A stretch of DNA of 64,000 bases from Anaerolineae bacterium (lineage in GTDB: Bacteria > Chloroflexota > Anaerolineae > Aggregatilineales > Phototrophicaceae), in NCBI GenBank assembly GCA_022821805.1, contig JAJECX010000015.1, positions 1-64,000 of the forward strand, read 5' to 3'. Position 1 is the first letter of the stretch. Each line of letters begins with the position of its first letter. The position numbers and the translations under genes were made by a program. A model generated the notes under the pieces. It worked only from the letters and a program-made list of their open reading frames with translations. It did not search any database and was not told where the DNA came from. Below are positions 47,566 through 57,055 of this stretch, in pieces.

Positions 47566-50367
47566 ATGATCAAGCTCCGCTCAAACCACCGCCCCCGCCG
47601 CCGCGCCACCGCACCCTGCCTCGTCGCGCTTACCTCCCTGCTCATCACCGCTGCCCTCATCGGCCTCAGCCTCTTCCTCCCGCCAATCAACCTGCCAGAC
47701 CGCCTGCTCGCTGCCCAATTCAGCCCGCTCAACGCCGCAGCGCCCGCCATCGCCCTCGACGCCGAATTCCGCCTTAGCCTGCCGCCCGCCGAGTCCAGCG
47801 CCGACTTTGCCGTCAAGCTACAGCGGCTGACCGCGGACGAGTTCGAATCCGCCGACCCCGAACGATCCCCCTGGCTGGCAGCCGCCCGCGAAGCGCTTCC
47901 TTCATTCTTGACGCTGCGCAGCCCACTCTACGAGATTGAATCCCGTGGCCAGCTGCCATCCGCCTTGAACATAGAATTAGGGACCGGCGCTGTCGAGATG
48001 CCCGAACGCCTCTCGCTCTACGGCTGGAATGGCGAGACCTGGCGCTTCATCTCCTCGGAAGCTGCTGCCGGTATTCTGTATGGCGCCGCCGATTTCACCC
48101 CGCGCGCAGTCGCCGCCTTTGAAATCATCCCGTCCGCGCCAATCGTGTTGATTTCGCAAGAGGTCGCACAAGACCTCGATGACGATATCGCCGAACTCGC
48201 GACTATACTCAGCCCGGCGGGCTTGCGCCCTACAGCAAACGGCGGCTTGATCGGGGGGCTGGCGCCCGGCGGCGACGCCGACGCGCCCTATCTCTTCATG
48301 CCGCTGATTCGAAACTTCGCCGACCCGCGCGCCCTTGATATTTATACAGTCGACGCGCTCATCACAAACCCGCGCCTGCGCGCCGATCATGTCGCTCGCG
48401 TAACCGACTTGGTCATCTACAATCGTTTTGACGGCGTCTTCATCGATTATCGAGGGCTTTCGCCTGTCCATCGAGATGACTTCGCGCGCTTCATCGCGGA
48501 ATTATCGCAGAGCTTCGCGCCGCATGATCTTCGTCTTGGTGTGGTCGTCTCGGCGGAACCTAGCGCCGACGGCGCTAGGGAGAGCGGCGCCTACGATTGG
48601 CGACAACTCGGCGCAGCGGCGGATTATATTCAACTGCGCGCGATCATCGATCCTTCCGCCTTTCTGCCGCAAGGGGCTGGTTCGGTAGCTGAACTTCTGC
48701 GCCAGGCGACCGCCGCGGTCGCCCGCAACAAAGTCTTGCTCGGTTTGAGCGCCCGCTCCGTCCGCGAGGTCGATGGCGTCCAAAGCGGCATCGGCTGGCA
48801 CGATGCCTTCGCCGCCCTCGGCGATGTGATTGTCACCGCTGCTGAGGTCAGCCAGACCGGCTCAATTGAGCCGGGCGCCATCATCCGCGCTTCCCTCAGC
48901 GGATACACAGCGCGCGCCGGCTTAGCGCGCGATATCCAAACAGCCTATATCGAATATCAAGACGAATCCTCCGCCGACATTTCGCGCATCTGGCTCACCG
49001 ACTCCGCCTCCCTTCGCCATCGATTGGATAGCGTCTCGTCCGCTGGAATAGGCGGCGTCGCCTTTGTTGACCTGTTGGCGGGCGATCACAACCGAGACCT
49101 GGCAAATGCAATACGCGAGTTCACCTCCGGGCAGTGGTTCGGCTCGCCACCCTTGCAGCTCAAAGCGCGTTGGTCGATCGAAGGCGCGGACGGCGCGCTA
49201 GATCAAGTTGTGACTAACCTGGACGCCGACCTTGTTTTGACCATGGAGGCGCCCGATGGCAATTACGCCATCAATTGGGCCGCTGTCGCTAAGAGCGACG
49301 CGCAAAGCGCCCGCCGGGGCGCCATCGTACCCCTGTTTCGGCCGACCGCCACACCAACCCCGACGCCAACGCCGATTCCGCGCCCCGTTCTGGCAGCGCC
49401 CAGCAGTCCCCAATACAGCGCCGCCGCGCCGCCGGCCGGCAGCATCAGCATCGAGGTCGGCGGGCACGTCAGCAACGCTGGCAGCGCTCGCGCGCATCAG
49501 GCGATGCGATCGGCGGGCATGACCTGGATGAAAATCCAATCGCGCTATTACCAGCATGGTCCCCCGGATATCGGGCAAGATATCGCAACTGCGCGCAACA
49601 ACGGCTTCAAAATCCTGGTGGGCACTGTGGGCGATCCGGCGGAATTGGCCCGCGGCGGCGACGCTTATATTAATGGCTATACCAATTGGTTGCAGCGGAT
49701 CGCGGGGCAAGGCGCAGATGCCATCGAAGTGTGGAACGAGCCGAATATCGACCGCGAGTGGCCCCGCGGCCAAATCAGCGGCGTCGCCTATGCGCGCATG
49801 CTGGCCACCGCCTATCAGAAGATCAAACAGGTTAATGGCTCAACAATGGTCATCAGCGCCGCGCCCGCCCCCACCGGCGCCGAGAACGCCTTTCCCGGTC
49901 AGGTGATGAACGATGACCGCTGGCTGCGCGAGATGGTCGCTGGCGGCGGACTCAATTATCTTGATTGCGTCGGCGCGCACTATAACGAAGGCATCATCCC
50001 GCCAAGCCAAACTAGCGGCGATCCGCGCCAGGGCGATTATTACACGCGCTACTTCTATGGCATGCTCAACACCTATTACGGCATCACCAGGCGCCCAATC
50101 TGCTTTACCGAATTGGGTTATCTCACTTCCGAGGGCTTACCCGGTTTGCCTTCATACTTTAGCTGGGCGCGGAATGTCACTGTACAGCAGCAGGCGGCTT
50201 GGCTGGCGCAAGCGGCGGCGCTCGCATCACAGAGCGGCCGGGTGCGCTTGCTCATCGTCTGGAATATCGACATCCAGCATTATGGCGCGGATCCGCAAGC
50301 GGGCTTTGCCATTATCCGTCCCGATGGCTCCTGCCCAGCCTGCAGCGCCTTGGCTGGCGCCCGCTAA
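47566..50367 (+). CDS. membrane-anchored protein with GH18-like domain, TPTP linker and C-terminal clan-A glycoside hydrolase-like domain
   Basis: 933 aa; N-terminal TM; FDGVFIDYRGLSP; RPTATPTPTPTPIPRP linker; AIEVWNEPNIDREWP and ICFTELGYLTSEG. Confidence 0.72.
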   Translation: MIKLRSNHRPRRRATAPCLVALTSLLITAALIGLSLFLPPINLPDRLLAAQFSPLNAAAPAIALDAEFRLSLPPAESSADFAVKLQRLTADEFESADPERSPWLAAAREALPSFLTLRSPLYEIESRGQLPSALNIELGTGAVEMPERLSLYGWNGETWRFISSEAAAGILYGAADFTPRAVAAFEIIPSAPIVLISQEVAQDLDDDIAELATILSPAGLRPTANGGLIGGLAPGGDADAPYLFMPLIRNFADPRALDIYTVDALITNPRLRADHVARVTDLVIYNRFDGVFIDYRGLSPVHRDDFARFIAELSQSFAPHDLRLGVVVSAEPSADGARESGAYDWRQLGAAADYIQLRAIIDPSAFLPQGAGSVAELLRQATAAVARNKVLLGLSARSVREVDGVQSGIGWHDAFAALGDVIVTAAEVSQTGSIEPGAIIRASLSGYTARAGLARDIQTAYIEYQDESSADISRIWLTDSASLRHRLDSVSSAGIGGVAFVDLLAGDHNRDLANAIREFTSGQWFGSPPLQLKARWSIEGADGALDQVVTNLDADLVLTMEAPDGNYAINWAAVAKSDAQSARRGAIVPLFRPTATPTPTPTPIPRPVLAAPSSPQYSAAAPPAGSISIEVGGHVSNAGSARAHQAMRSAGMTWMKIQSRYYQHGPPDIGQDIATARNNGFKILVGTVGDPAELARGGDAYINGYTNWLQRIAGQGADAIEVWNEPNIDREWPRGQISGVAYARMLATAYQKIKQVNGSTMVISAAPAPTGAENAFPGQVMNDDRWLREMVAGGGLNYLDCVGAHYNEGIIPPSQTSGDPRQGDYYTRYFYGMLNTYYGITRRPICFTELGYLTSEGLPGLPSYFSWARNVTVQQQAAWLAQAAALASQSGRVRLLIVWNIDIQHYGADPQAGFAIIRPDGSCPACSALAGAR

Positions 50368-50448
50368 TGCGGCGGAAAACTCTCCCGCGCTGACGCAATT
50401 TGATGTAACCTCAAGGAGTCGCGCAGCGGATGCGTCCCAGGACTTGAC

Positions 50449-51888
50449 GTGGTAACCAAGGCTGTACACAAACAGATCCGCGGCTTTGTTTTGATTTGGC
50501 TTGCCATCACTTTCATCATGGTTATGGCTACCTTCCTCGCCATTTACTTTACGTCCAGCGCCGAGCGGCTTGAGGCCGGATCGGGCAATCCGCTGCCTCT
50601 TCTTATCGCCGATGCCGACGAGGCCGAACCGACTGAGGTCATAGTCGTGCTGCCGAGCGCCTCGCCGCTGCCGACATTCGCGCCGACTCCGATCCCGCCC
50701 GAGCCGACCGTGCCCTTGTATATGGAAGAAGTCACGCCCGAGCCTGCTGATACGCCAGTACCCTCATCGACGCCGATACCAACGCCCTTGCCCGTCGATG
50801 TCATGCGCTACGAGGTCGGCATCCAGGTGCAAGAATCGCCCGACTTCAATCCGGTAAACCAGGACAACTGGTATCGCTCGGTCTCAGCGGATCTCGGCAT
50901 GCGCTGGGTGAAGCAGCAAGTGCGCTGGGAGCAGATCGAAAAAGAACAAGGCCAAATAGACTGGCGCCTGCTCGATTTCGTCATGCCCAGCGCCCAGAAA
51001 TTCAACATCAAGATCTTGCTCTCCATCGTCACTGCGCCGGAATGGGCGCGCGAAGCTGACGCCAACCTGGAGCGGCACGGTCCCCCCGCCGATCCGCAGA
51101 ACTATGCCGACTTCGTCGCTGCGATTCTCAATCGCTACCGCGGCCAGATTCACGCCGTTGAAGTCTGGAACGAGCAAAACCTGGATCGCGAGTGGACATC
51201 AGTTCATGGGCTGGACGCGGTCAAGTACGTCGAATTGCTGCGCGCCAGCTACGAAACAATTAAGGCGACAGACCCGGGAATAATCGTCATCAGCGGCGCG
51301 CCTTCGCCCACCGGCATTGACGACGGCGTCCGCGCGGTCGACGACTTCAAGTATATGGAGCGGCAAATCGAAGCCGGCATGCTGGATTGGGCTGATTGCG
51401 TCGGCGCCCACCACAATGGCTATAACGTCAGCCCTGATTATCGGTATCTGGATATCCCCGCTGATCCTTCGGCGCTCTTCACCGGTCCCTTCACCAACCG
51501 GCACCATAGCTGGAGCTTCCGCAGTACGCTGGAAGGCTATGCCCAACGCATCCGCGCGGCCGGGCGCGATACCAAACTCTGCGTAACCGAATTCGGCTGG
51601 CCCTCATCCGAGGATCTTGCGGGCGCGCGCCCAGGTTTCGAATTCTCCCTCGATAACACCCTGGCCGAGCAGGCCGAGTGGATTCCCAAAGCCATGAGCA
51701 ATATGGAAGCCTGGGGCTTCGTCTGGCTCGCATTCGTCTGGAATTTTAATTTCGGTCCCCAAGCCGGCTACGCCATCAGCAACGACAACGTTCCATATTC
51801 ATTGATCGGTCCCGGCTTCACCTTCCGCCCCGCCTACGATTCGATCAGGGCTTGGCAGCAAGACTATCTGGCGCGTGTGGATGCCTGA
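50449..51888 (+). CDS. membrane-anchored clan-A glycoside hydrolase-like protein (paralog 2)
   Basis: GTG start; TM; Pro/Thr linker; AVEVWNEQNLDREWTS, LCVTEFGWPSSEDL. Confidence 0.75.
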   Translation: MVTKAVHKQIRGFVLIWLAITFIMVMATFLAIYFTSSAERLEAGSGNPLPLLIADADEAEPTEVIVVLPSASPLPTFAPTPIPPEPTVPLYMEEVTPEPADTPVPSSTPIPTPLPVDVMRYEVGIQVQESPDFNPVNQDNWYRSVSADLGMRWVKQQVRWEQIEKEQGQIDWRLLDFVMPSAQKFNIKILLSIVTAPEWAREADANLERHGPPADPQNYADFVAAILNRYRGQIHAVEVWNEQNLDREWTSVHGLDAVKYVELLRASYETIKATDPGIIVISGAPSPTGIDDGVRAVDDFKYMERQIEAGMLDWADCVGAHHNGYNVSPDYRYLDIPADPSALFTGPFTNRHHSWSFRSTLEGYAQRIRAAGRDTKLCVTEFGWPSSEDLAGARPGFEFSLDNTLAEQAEWIPKAMSNMEAWGFVWLAFVWNFNFGPQAGYAISNDNVPYSLIGPGFTFRPAYDSIRAWQQDYLARVDA

Positions 51889-53107
51889 AATTCTAGCGTT
51901 TACTCGCCGTAAGCTGGTCGCCCTCGCGCTGGTTTACCTTCTGGTTACCGCGTTCGGCGTCCTTGCTTGGCGTTACCTGCAGCCGCGCTGGGATCCATTC
52001 AAAGCAAGCGCCGCTGTCGACGGTCCCTTTCCATCGCTCACCTACGGCATTCATACCTTCTTGTGGTGGGATGGCGGTGATGTTGGCGCGCATTTGGATC
52101 TGGTCCGCCTCATGTCCTTCAGTCATGTCAAACAGACCTTTGCCTGGCGCGATATCGAACCTCAGCGCGGCGTCTGGGATTGGAAGCAGGCTGACCGTAT
52201 CCTTGAAGAGATTGAACGCCGTGGTCTGCAGTTGGTCATTCGCTTGGGCCAGGCGCCTTCCTGGGCGCGCATGCCCGGCGCGGAAATCGCCCGCGACGCG
52301 CCACCGGCCAATCTGTCGGAATTTAGCGCCTATTGCGCCGCGGTTGCCCAACGCTACCAAGGGCGAATCAGCGCTTACCAAATCTGGAACGAGCCCAATC
52401 TCAGTCGTGAATGGGGCGATCAACCGCCCAACCCCGCGCGCTACGTCGATTTGCTCGCCGTTTGCAGCAGCGCCATTCGCCAGGTCGATCCCGCCGCCAT
52501 CCTGATCTCGGCTGGCTTGGCGCCCACAGGAAACAATGACGATGCCGCTCTTCCCGACGACGTATACTTCGATCAGATGTATCGAAACGGCTTTCAGCGC
52601 TACATTGATGTGGTCGGCGCACACGCGCCGGGTTTCGCCCCACCGGAGATTGGCCCCGATGATGAAGAGGCTGCGCACCGATGGTTCACCTTTCGCCGCA
52701 TTGAAGATCTGCGAAAAATCATGCTGCGCTACGGCGATGAAGCTCGGCAGATGGCGATCATGGAATTCGGCTACACCACCGATCGCGTCAACTCGGATTA
52801 TCAATGGTTTAGCGTGACCGAACAGCAGCAAGCCGATTATCTTGAGCGCGCCTATGAGTATGCCATCGCTAACTGGCGCCCTTGGATCGGGTTGATGGTC
52901 CTTATCTATTTGCCTGACCCGGCCTGGCAGCCGAATGACGAAGAATACTGGTGGTCGATTCTTGAGCCCGATGGCAGTGGACCGCGGCCAGCTTATATCA
53001 CGGTCGCAAATATGCGAAAGGTCTGCGGCGATTACGTGATTCCCGAACGCGCCTCAGATAGTCCCGTCGCCCTGGGCGAAGTCACGGCGCCAATTTGCCC
53101 TTCATGA
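51875..53107 (+). CDS. membrane-anchored clan-A glycoside hydrolase-like protein (paralog 3)
   Basis: AYQIWNEPNLSREWGDQ, MAIMEFGYTTDRV; 14-nt overlap with the upstream gene. Confidence 0.75.
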   Translation: MWMPEILAFTRRKLVALALVYLLVTAFGVLAWRYLQPRWDPFKASAAVDGPFPSLTYGIHTFLWWDGGDVGAHLDLVRLMSFSHVKQTFAWRDIEPQRGVWDWKQADRILEEIERRGLQLVIRLGQAPSWARMPGAEIARDAPPANLSEFSAYCAAVAQRYQGRISAYQIWNEPNLSREWGDQPPNPARYVDLLAVCSSAIRQVDPAAILISAGLAPTGNNDDAALPDDVYFDQMYRNGFQRYIDVVGAHAPGFAPPEIGPDDEEAAHRWFTFRRIEDLRKIMLRYGDEARQMAIMEFGYTTDRVNSDYQWFSVTEQQQADYLERAYEYAIANWRPWIGLMVLIYLPDPAWQPNDEEYWWSILEPDGSGPRPAYITVANMRKVCGDYVIPERASDSPVALGEVTAPICPS

Positions 53108-53263
53108 CGCCGCTACACTGCATAACTTACAATATAATGCACTCATATTTGGCTTGCTTTCGTTTATGCGGCTTGCTCAAATTGGCGTCATACTCTAGCC
53201 TGACCGAGTTGCCGCGGCCGACTGGACGATAAACTGACTCACTCAAGGAACGTTCAACCTACT

Positions 53264-55336
53264 TTGCTCAACGTGGTCAAGGGTCACGCCCTGATGACCA
53301 GCCAGATAAGCCAATCTCTGGTCATCATCCTGCTCCTGCTCGCGGCTCTCTTGCGGACCCACGATCTCGCGAATCTCCCTCTGGGCTTCAGCGAAAATGA
53401 GATCATCAACATCAGACTGGTCGACAATGTGCGGCAGGGCGATATATTCGTCTTCTATCCCGATGACGGCGGCGGGCGCGAAGGCGCCTATCACGTATTC
53501 GCTGCCTTCATAACCTCGCTTGTAGGCGAAGGCACTATCGGTTTCCGCATTGCCTCCCTGTGGCTAAGCATGCTGTCACTTGCAATCATTTATACGCTGG
53601 GCAACCACCTCTTTAATCCGATTGTGGGCGTTCTGGCGGCAGGCTTGGTGACCGTCAACATGAGCAGCATTCTGCTGGCGCGCGCGGTTTCAAGCGATGC
53701 AGCCCTTCTATTTCTCGTATCGGCTACCATGCTGGCGCTGGCTCGATCACTGCCGGTGTACCGTCGCACGCGCGTCGTCACTTCGAATATCGTCTCTTTC
53801 GCTGCATTGGGCGCCCTTATGGGCATCGGCTTTTATCTGCATCCGTCCAGCCTGTTTATCGTCCTGGGCGCCATGCTCTATATCGCTCATTTGCTCTATG
53901 TCCGTAATGTCATGTTTCGGCAGCGCCGCAGCTACACCGGCTTTGCCATTCTGCTAATGCTTATTATTTGCATGCCTTATCTCATATCGTCCATCAATCT
54001 GCCACAGTATTCCGCGGGCCAGCGCATCCTCGCTCATTATGACGACGGCTTGCTGCGCTCAATCACCGACGGCTTGCTTGCGCTCTTCACCAACGGCGAT
54101 ATGAATCCCCTGCATAACTTGCCCGGGCGCCCACTGGTTGATGCCTTCAGCGCGCTGCTGATGCTAGCCGGTTTCTTCGTTTGCATTCTCCGACGGCATC
54201 GTCCGCGCTTCATGCTCATGATCATTATGTTTCTCGCGACGCTGCCGGCTGCCCTCATTGTAGACAGCAGCCCCAATTTCACCCGCATGACCGTCATTAT
54301 GCCGCAGTTGGCGATCTTCTTCGGCATCGGCTGCTATGCGCTGATTCGCGCTCCCATATTCGTCGACGTCATATTCCGCCGCATGGCAGTTGCTGGCGTG
54401 TTGCTGCTGCTGGCCATCAATGTCGTTTGGACCTGGTCCGACCTCTTCGACGATTGGCGCGATAACGAAGCGGTTATGCCGCTCGTGAACGGCGGGCTGG
54501 GGCAGATCGCGCACTACCTCGACACCGTCGCTTATGAGACGCCCGTTGTATTCTGCAATTCCGCCTGGGACTTCGACGAGCCGGAGCCAGTGCTCAGCCT
54601 CAGCGACAAAACGCTGCTGATGATGAATCGCTCGAATTTTGATTTTCACGAAGCCGATTGCGGCCGGAGCCTCCTGCTGGCCAATGGCGGCGAAAAACAG
54701 CGGGTTGTTTTCTTCGACGAAACAGCGCTGGATGGCTCGCATCCTTATATTCTGGAGTGGTTGTCACACGGGCAATGGGTAATGGGAAATGTGCCGCGCA
54801 ACACAGTCATCCAACTCGAAGCAGCCCAACTGCTCGCTGATCGCGCTGGCGCATTCACCACCACCGCGCCACTCTCCTACGCGCCGGAAGTCGCCGACCC
54901 CGAACCGATCGCGCCGCCGATCCGCTTCGGCGGCAATCTTACTTTGCTCGGTTACGAACCCGCTATCGAACGCGCTTTCTTGCCTGGTGATAATGTCGAT
55001 GTCATCACATACTGGCGCGTCGAGGGCGATTTTCTGCCCGACGTCATCCTCAAGAATCACATTCTTTCTGACCCGGTAACAGCGATAGGCATTCGTGACG
55101 TCATTAGCGTCAACCCGCTTATGCTGCGGGAACGCGATGTCTTCATTCAAGTGACTCAAATACACTTGCGCGAAACGACCTTGCCCGGAAAATACATCGT
55201 CGCGGTCGGCGCCTATCGACAAAGCGATCAGGAACGCCTGCCAGCCCTGAAAGATGACCAGCCACACGGCGACCGCATCTTTTTGTATGACATAGAGGTG
55301 CTTCCTTTGCCCGAATCTGATGAAAGCGGCGGCTGA
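53264..55336 (+). CDS. GT39-like glycosyltransferase membrane protein with C-terminal soluble domain
   Basis: 690 aa; LLLLAALLRTHDLANLPLGFSENEIINIRLV, multiple TMs. Confidence 0.78.
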   Translation: MLNVVKGHALMTSQISQSLVIILLLLAALLRTHDLANLPLGFSENEIINIRLVDNVRQGDIFVFYPDDGGGREGAYHVFAAFITSLVGEGTIGFRIASLWLSMLSLAIIYTLGNHLFNPIVGVLAAGLVTVNMSSILLARAVSSDAALLFLVSATMLALARSLPVYRRTRVVTSNIVSFAALGALMGIGFYLHPSSLFIVLGAMLYIAHLLYVRNVMFRQRRSYTGFAILLMLIICMPYLISSINLPQYSAGQRILAHYDDGLLRSITDGLLALFTNGDMNPLHNLPGRPLVDAFSALLMLAGFFVCILRRHRPRFMLMIIMFLATLPAALIVDSSPNFTRMTVIMPQLAIFFGIGCYALIRAPIFVDVIFRRMAVAGVLLLLAINVVWTWSDLFDDWRDNEAVMPLVNGGLGQIAHYLDTVAYETPVVFCNSAWDFDEPEPVLSLSDKTLLMMNRSNFDFHEADCGRSLLLANGGEKQRVVFFDETALDGSHPYILEWLSHGQWVMGNVPRNTVIQLEAAQLLADRAGAFTTTAPLSYAPEVADPEPIAPPIRFGGNLTLLGYEPAIERAFLPGDNVDVITYWRVEGDFLPDVILKNHILSDPVTAIGIRDVISVNPLMLRERDVFIQVTQIHLRETTLPGKYIVAVGAYRQSDQERLPALKDDQPHGDRIFLYDIEVLPLPESDESGG

Positions 55337-56325
55337 TGTTCGAGTTGGTATTCCTGGGCACTTCAGCCTCGGCGCCATCCATCTACCGCGGTTTGCCGTC
55401 CCTCGCCGTGCTGGCGGGCGAGCAGCGTTTCCTGGTCGATTGCGGCGAAGGCACGCAGCGTCAAATCCTGCGCAGCGGCATCGGCTTCAAACGGCTCAAC
55501 CGGATCTTCCTGACACATGCCCACCTGGATCATATTCTCGGCTTGGGCGGCCTGCTCTCTACCTTCGGCCGCTGGGAAGCGCTGGACGAAATCCATATCT
55601 GGGGTGGTTTGCCCGCCATTGAACGCGCGCAATCCCTGATCTATCAGGTTGTCTTCCGCCGAGAAACGCCCCCCGTTCCAATCTATTTCTATCGCACGAT
55701 GCCCGACAAGGTCCTCTTTCGCGGACGCAAGTTCTCCATCCGCGCCTTTCCCGTTTCCCACCGCGGCCGCGAATGCTACGGCTATATTTTTGAAGAAGAT
55801 TCGCGCCGCCCATTCCTGGCTGAGAAAGCGGAAGCGCTCGGCGTGCCCCATGGTCCTGAACGCAGCCAGCTCGTCGCCGGGGAATCCATCGCCACCCCCG
55901 CAGGCCGAATCATTGATCCCGACGAAGTCTTGGGCGCGCCTATCCGCGGCGTCAAAGTCGCCGTCACCGGCGATCTCTCCCGCACTGACGACATTCGCGA
56001 TGCGGTGGCTGATGCCGACGCCCTCGTGATCGAATCGACTTACCTCGAAAGACACGCCGATATCGCGCGTCAGGTGGGGCATATTACCGCGCGGGCAGCG
56101 GGCGAACTGGCGCGCGAATGCAATGTAAAGTTTCTCATTTTGACGCATATATCACGCCGATATCGCGAATTTGAGGTGATTAGCGAGGTACGCAAGACCT
56201 TTCCCGATTCTTATGTCGTGCGCGACCTGGACCATTTCGCCATCTTTCGTGATAAACTGCCGCAAAAACTGCAAACACCTACTGAAGATGTCGCCGAAGA
56301 CGACCTGCCCGAAGGAGGCGAATAG
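55336..56325 (+). CDS. rnz: ribonuclease Z
   Basis: FLGTSASAPSIYRGLPSLAV, FLTHAHLDHILGLGGLLSTF, VAVTGDLSRTDDI, LTHISRRY. Confidence 0.92.
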   Translation: MFELVFLGTSASAPSIYRGLPSLAVLAGEQRFLVDCGEGTQRQILRSGIGFKRLNRIFLTHAHLDHILGLGGLLSTFGRWEALDEIHIWGGLPAIERAQSLIYQVVFRRETPPVPIYFYRTMPDKVLFRGRKFSIRAFPVSHRGRECYGYIFEEDSRRPFLAEKAEALGVPHGPERSQLVAGESIATPAGRIIDPDEVLGAPIRGVKVAVTGDLSRTDDIRDAVADADALVIESTYLERHADIARQVGHITARAAGELARECNVKFLILTHISRRYREFEVISEVRKTFPDSYVVRDLDHFAIFRDKLPQKLQTPTEDVAEDDLPEGGE

Positions 56326-56327
56326 AG

Positions 56328-56969
56328 ATGAGCCAGAACCTGACACAGCGCTACAGCGCCTATGTCAATGAGCTCTTTGTGCGAGAGGACGAAACCCTGC
56401 GCCATGTGCGGCAACAGACGGTCGCCCGCGGCATTCCGCTGATCAGCCTGGAGCCAAATGAAGCCAAGCTGCTGCAAATGCTGGTCCGGCTCTGCGGCGC
56501 TGAGCGCGTCGTCGAAGTCGGCACGCTCGCCGGCTACAGCGGAATCTGTATCGCGCGCGCCCTGCCAGCGCATGGCAAGCTGTTTACCATCGAGGTCAGC
56601 AGCGTCCACGCCGAAGTGGCGCGCGCCCACTTCGAAGACGCTGGCTTGGCGGACAAAGTCACCGTCATGCAAGGCGCTGGGATGGACGTGCTGCCCAATC
56701 TGGCTTCAAAGGGTCCCTTCGACCTCATGTTCATTGATGCCGACAAAGCCAGTTATCACAGCTACCTCGAGTGGGCGGCTCAAAACCTGCGCGTCGGCGG
56801 CGGCGTGGTGGCCGATAACGTTTTCTGGCAGGGCTACATCTTCGACCCGAAAACCGAGGACGATCACGGTGTGGTCAAATTCAATCAATCCCTTGCGCAG
56901 CATCCGCAATTCGACAGCACCATCATCGAAGTCGGCGATGGCATCGCCCTCGGCGTGAAAACAGGCTAA
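56328..56969 (+). CDS. class I SAM O-methyltransferase (CCoAMT-like)
   Basis: VVEVGTLAGYSGICIARALPAHGKLFTIE, FDLMFIDADKASYHSYLEWA, GGGVVADNVFWQG. Confidence 0.93.
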   Translation: MSQNLTQRYSAYVNELFVREDETLRHVRQQTVARGIPLISLEPNEAKLLQMLVRLCGAERVVEVGTLAGYSGICIARALPAHGKLFTIEVSSVHAEVARAHFEDAGLADKVTVMQGAGMDVLPNLASKGPFDLMFIDADKASYHSYLEWAAQNLRVGGGVVADNVFWQGYIFDPKTEDDHGVVKFNQSLAQHPQFDSTIIEVGDGIALGVKTG

Positions 56970-56988
56970 TTGCGCAGTTCGAAATAAT

Positions 56989-57015
56989 GTAGGGGCGACC
57001 TTTGGGTCGTCCGCC
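56989..57015. repeat. GTAGGGGCGACC palindromic intergenic repeat
   Basis: gtaggggcgacctttgggtcgtccgcc. Confidence 0.8.
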
Positions 57016-57055
57016 AATCCATTGACAAGACCGATCGATTAGTCCAGATTCGGTG

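Noticed and set aside
51893-52831. 312-aa minus-strand ORF opposite the third GH-like gene
   Set aside because: Shadow ORF; sense strand has conserved GH motifs.
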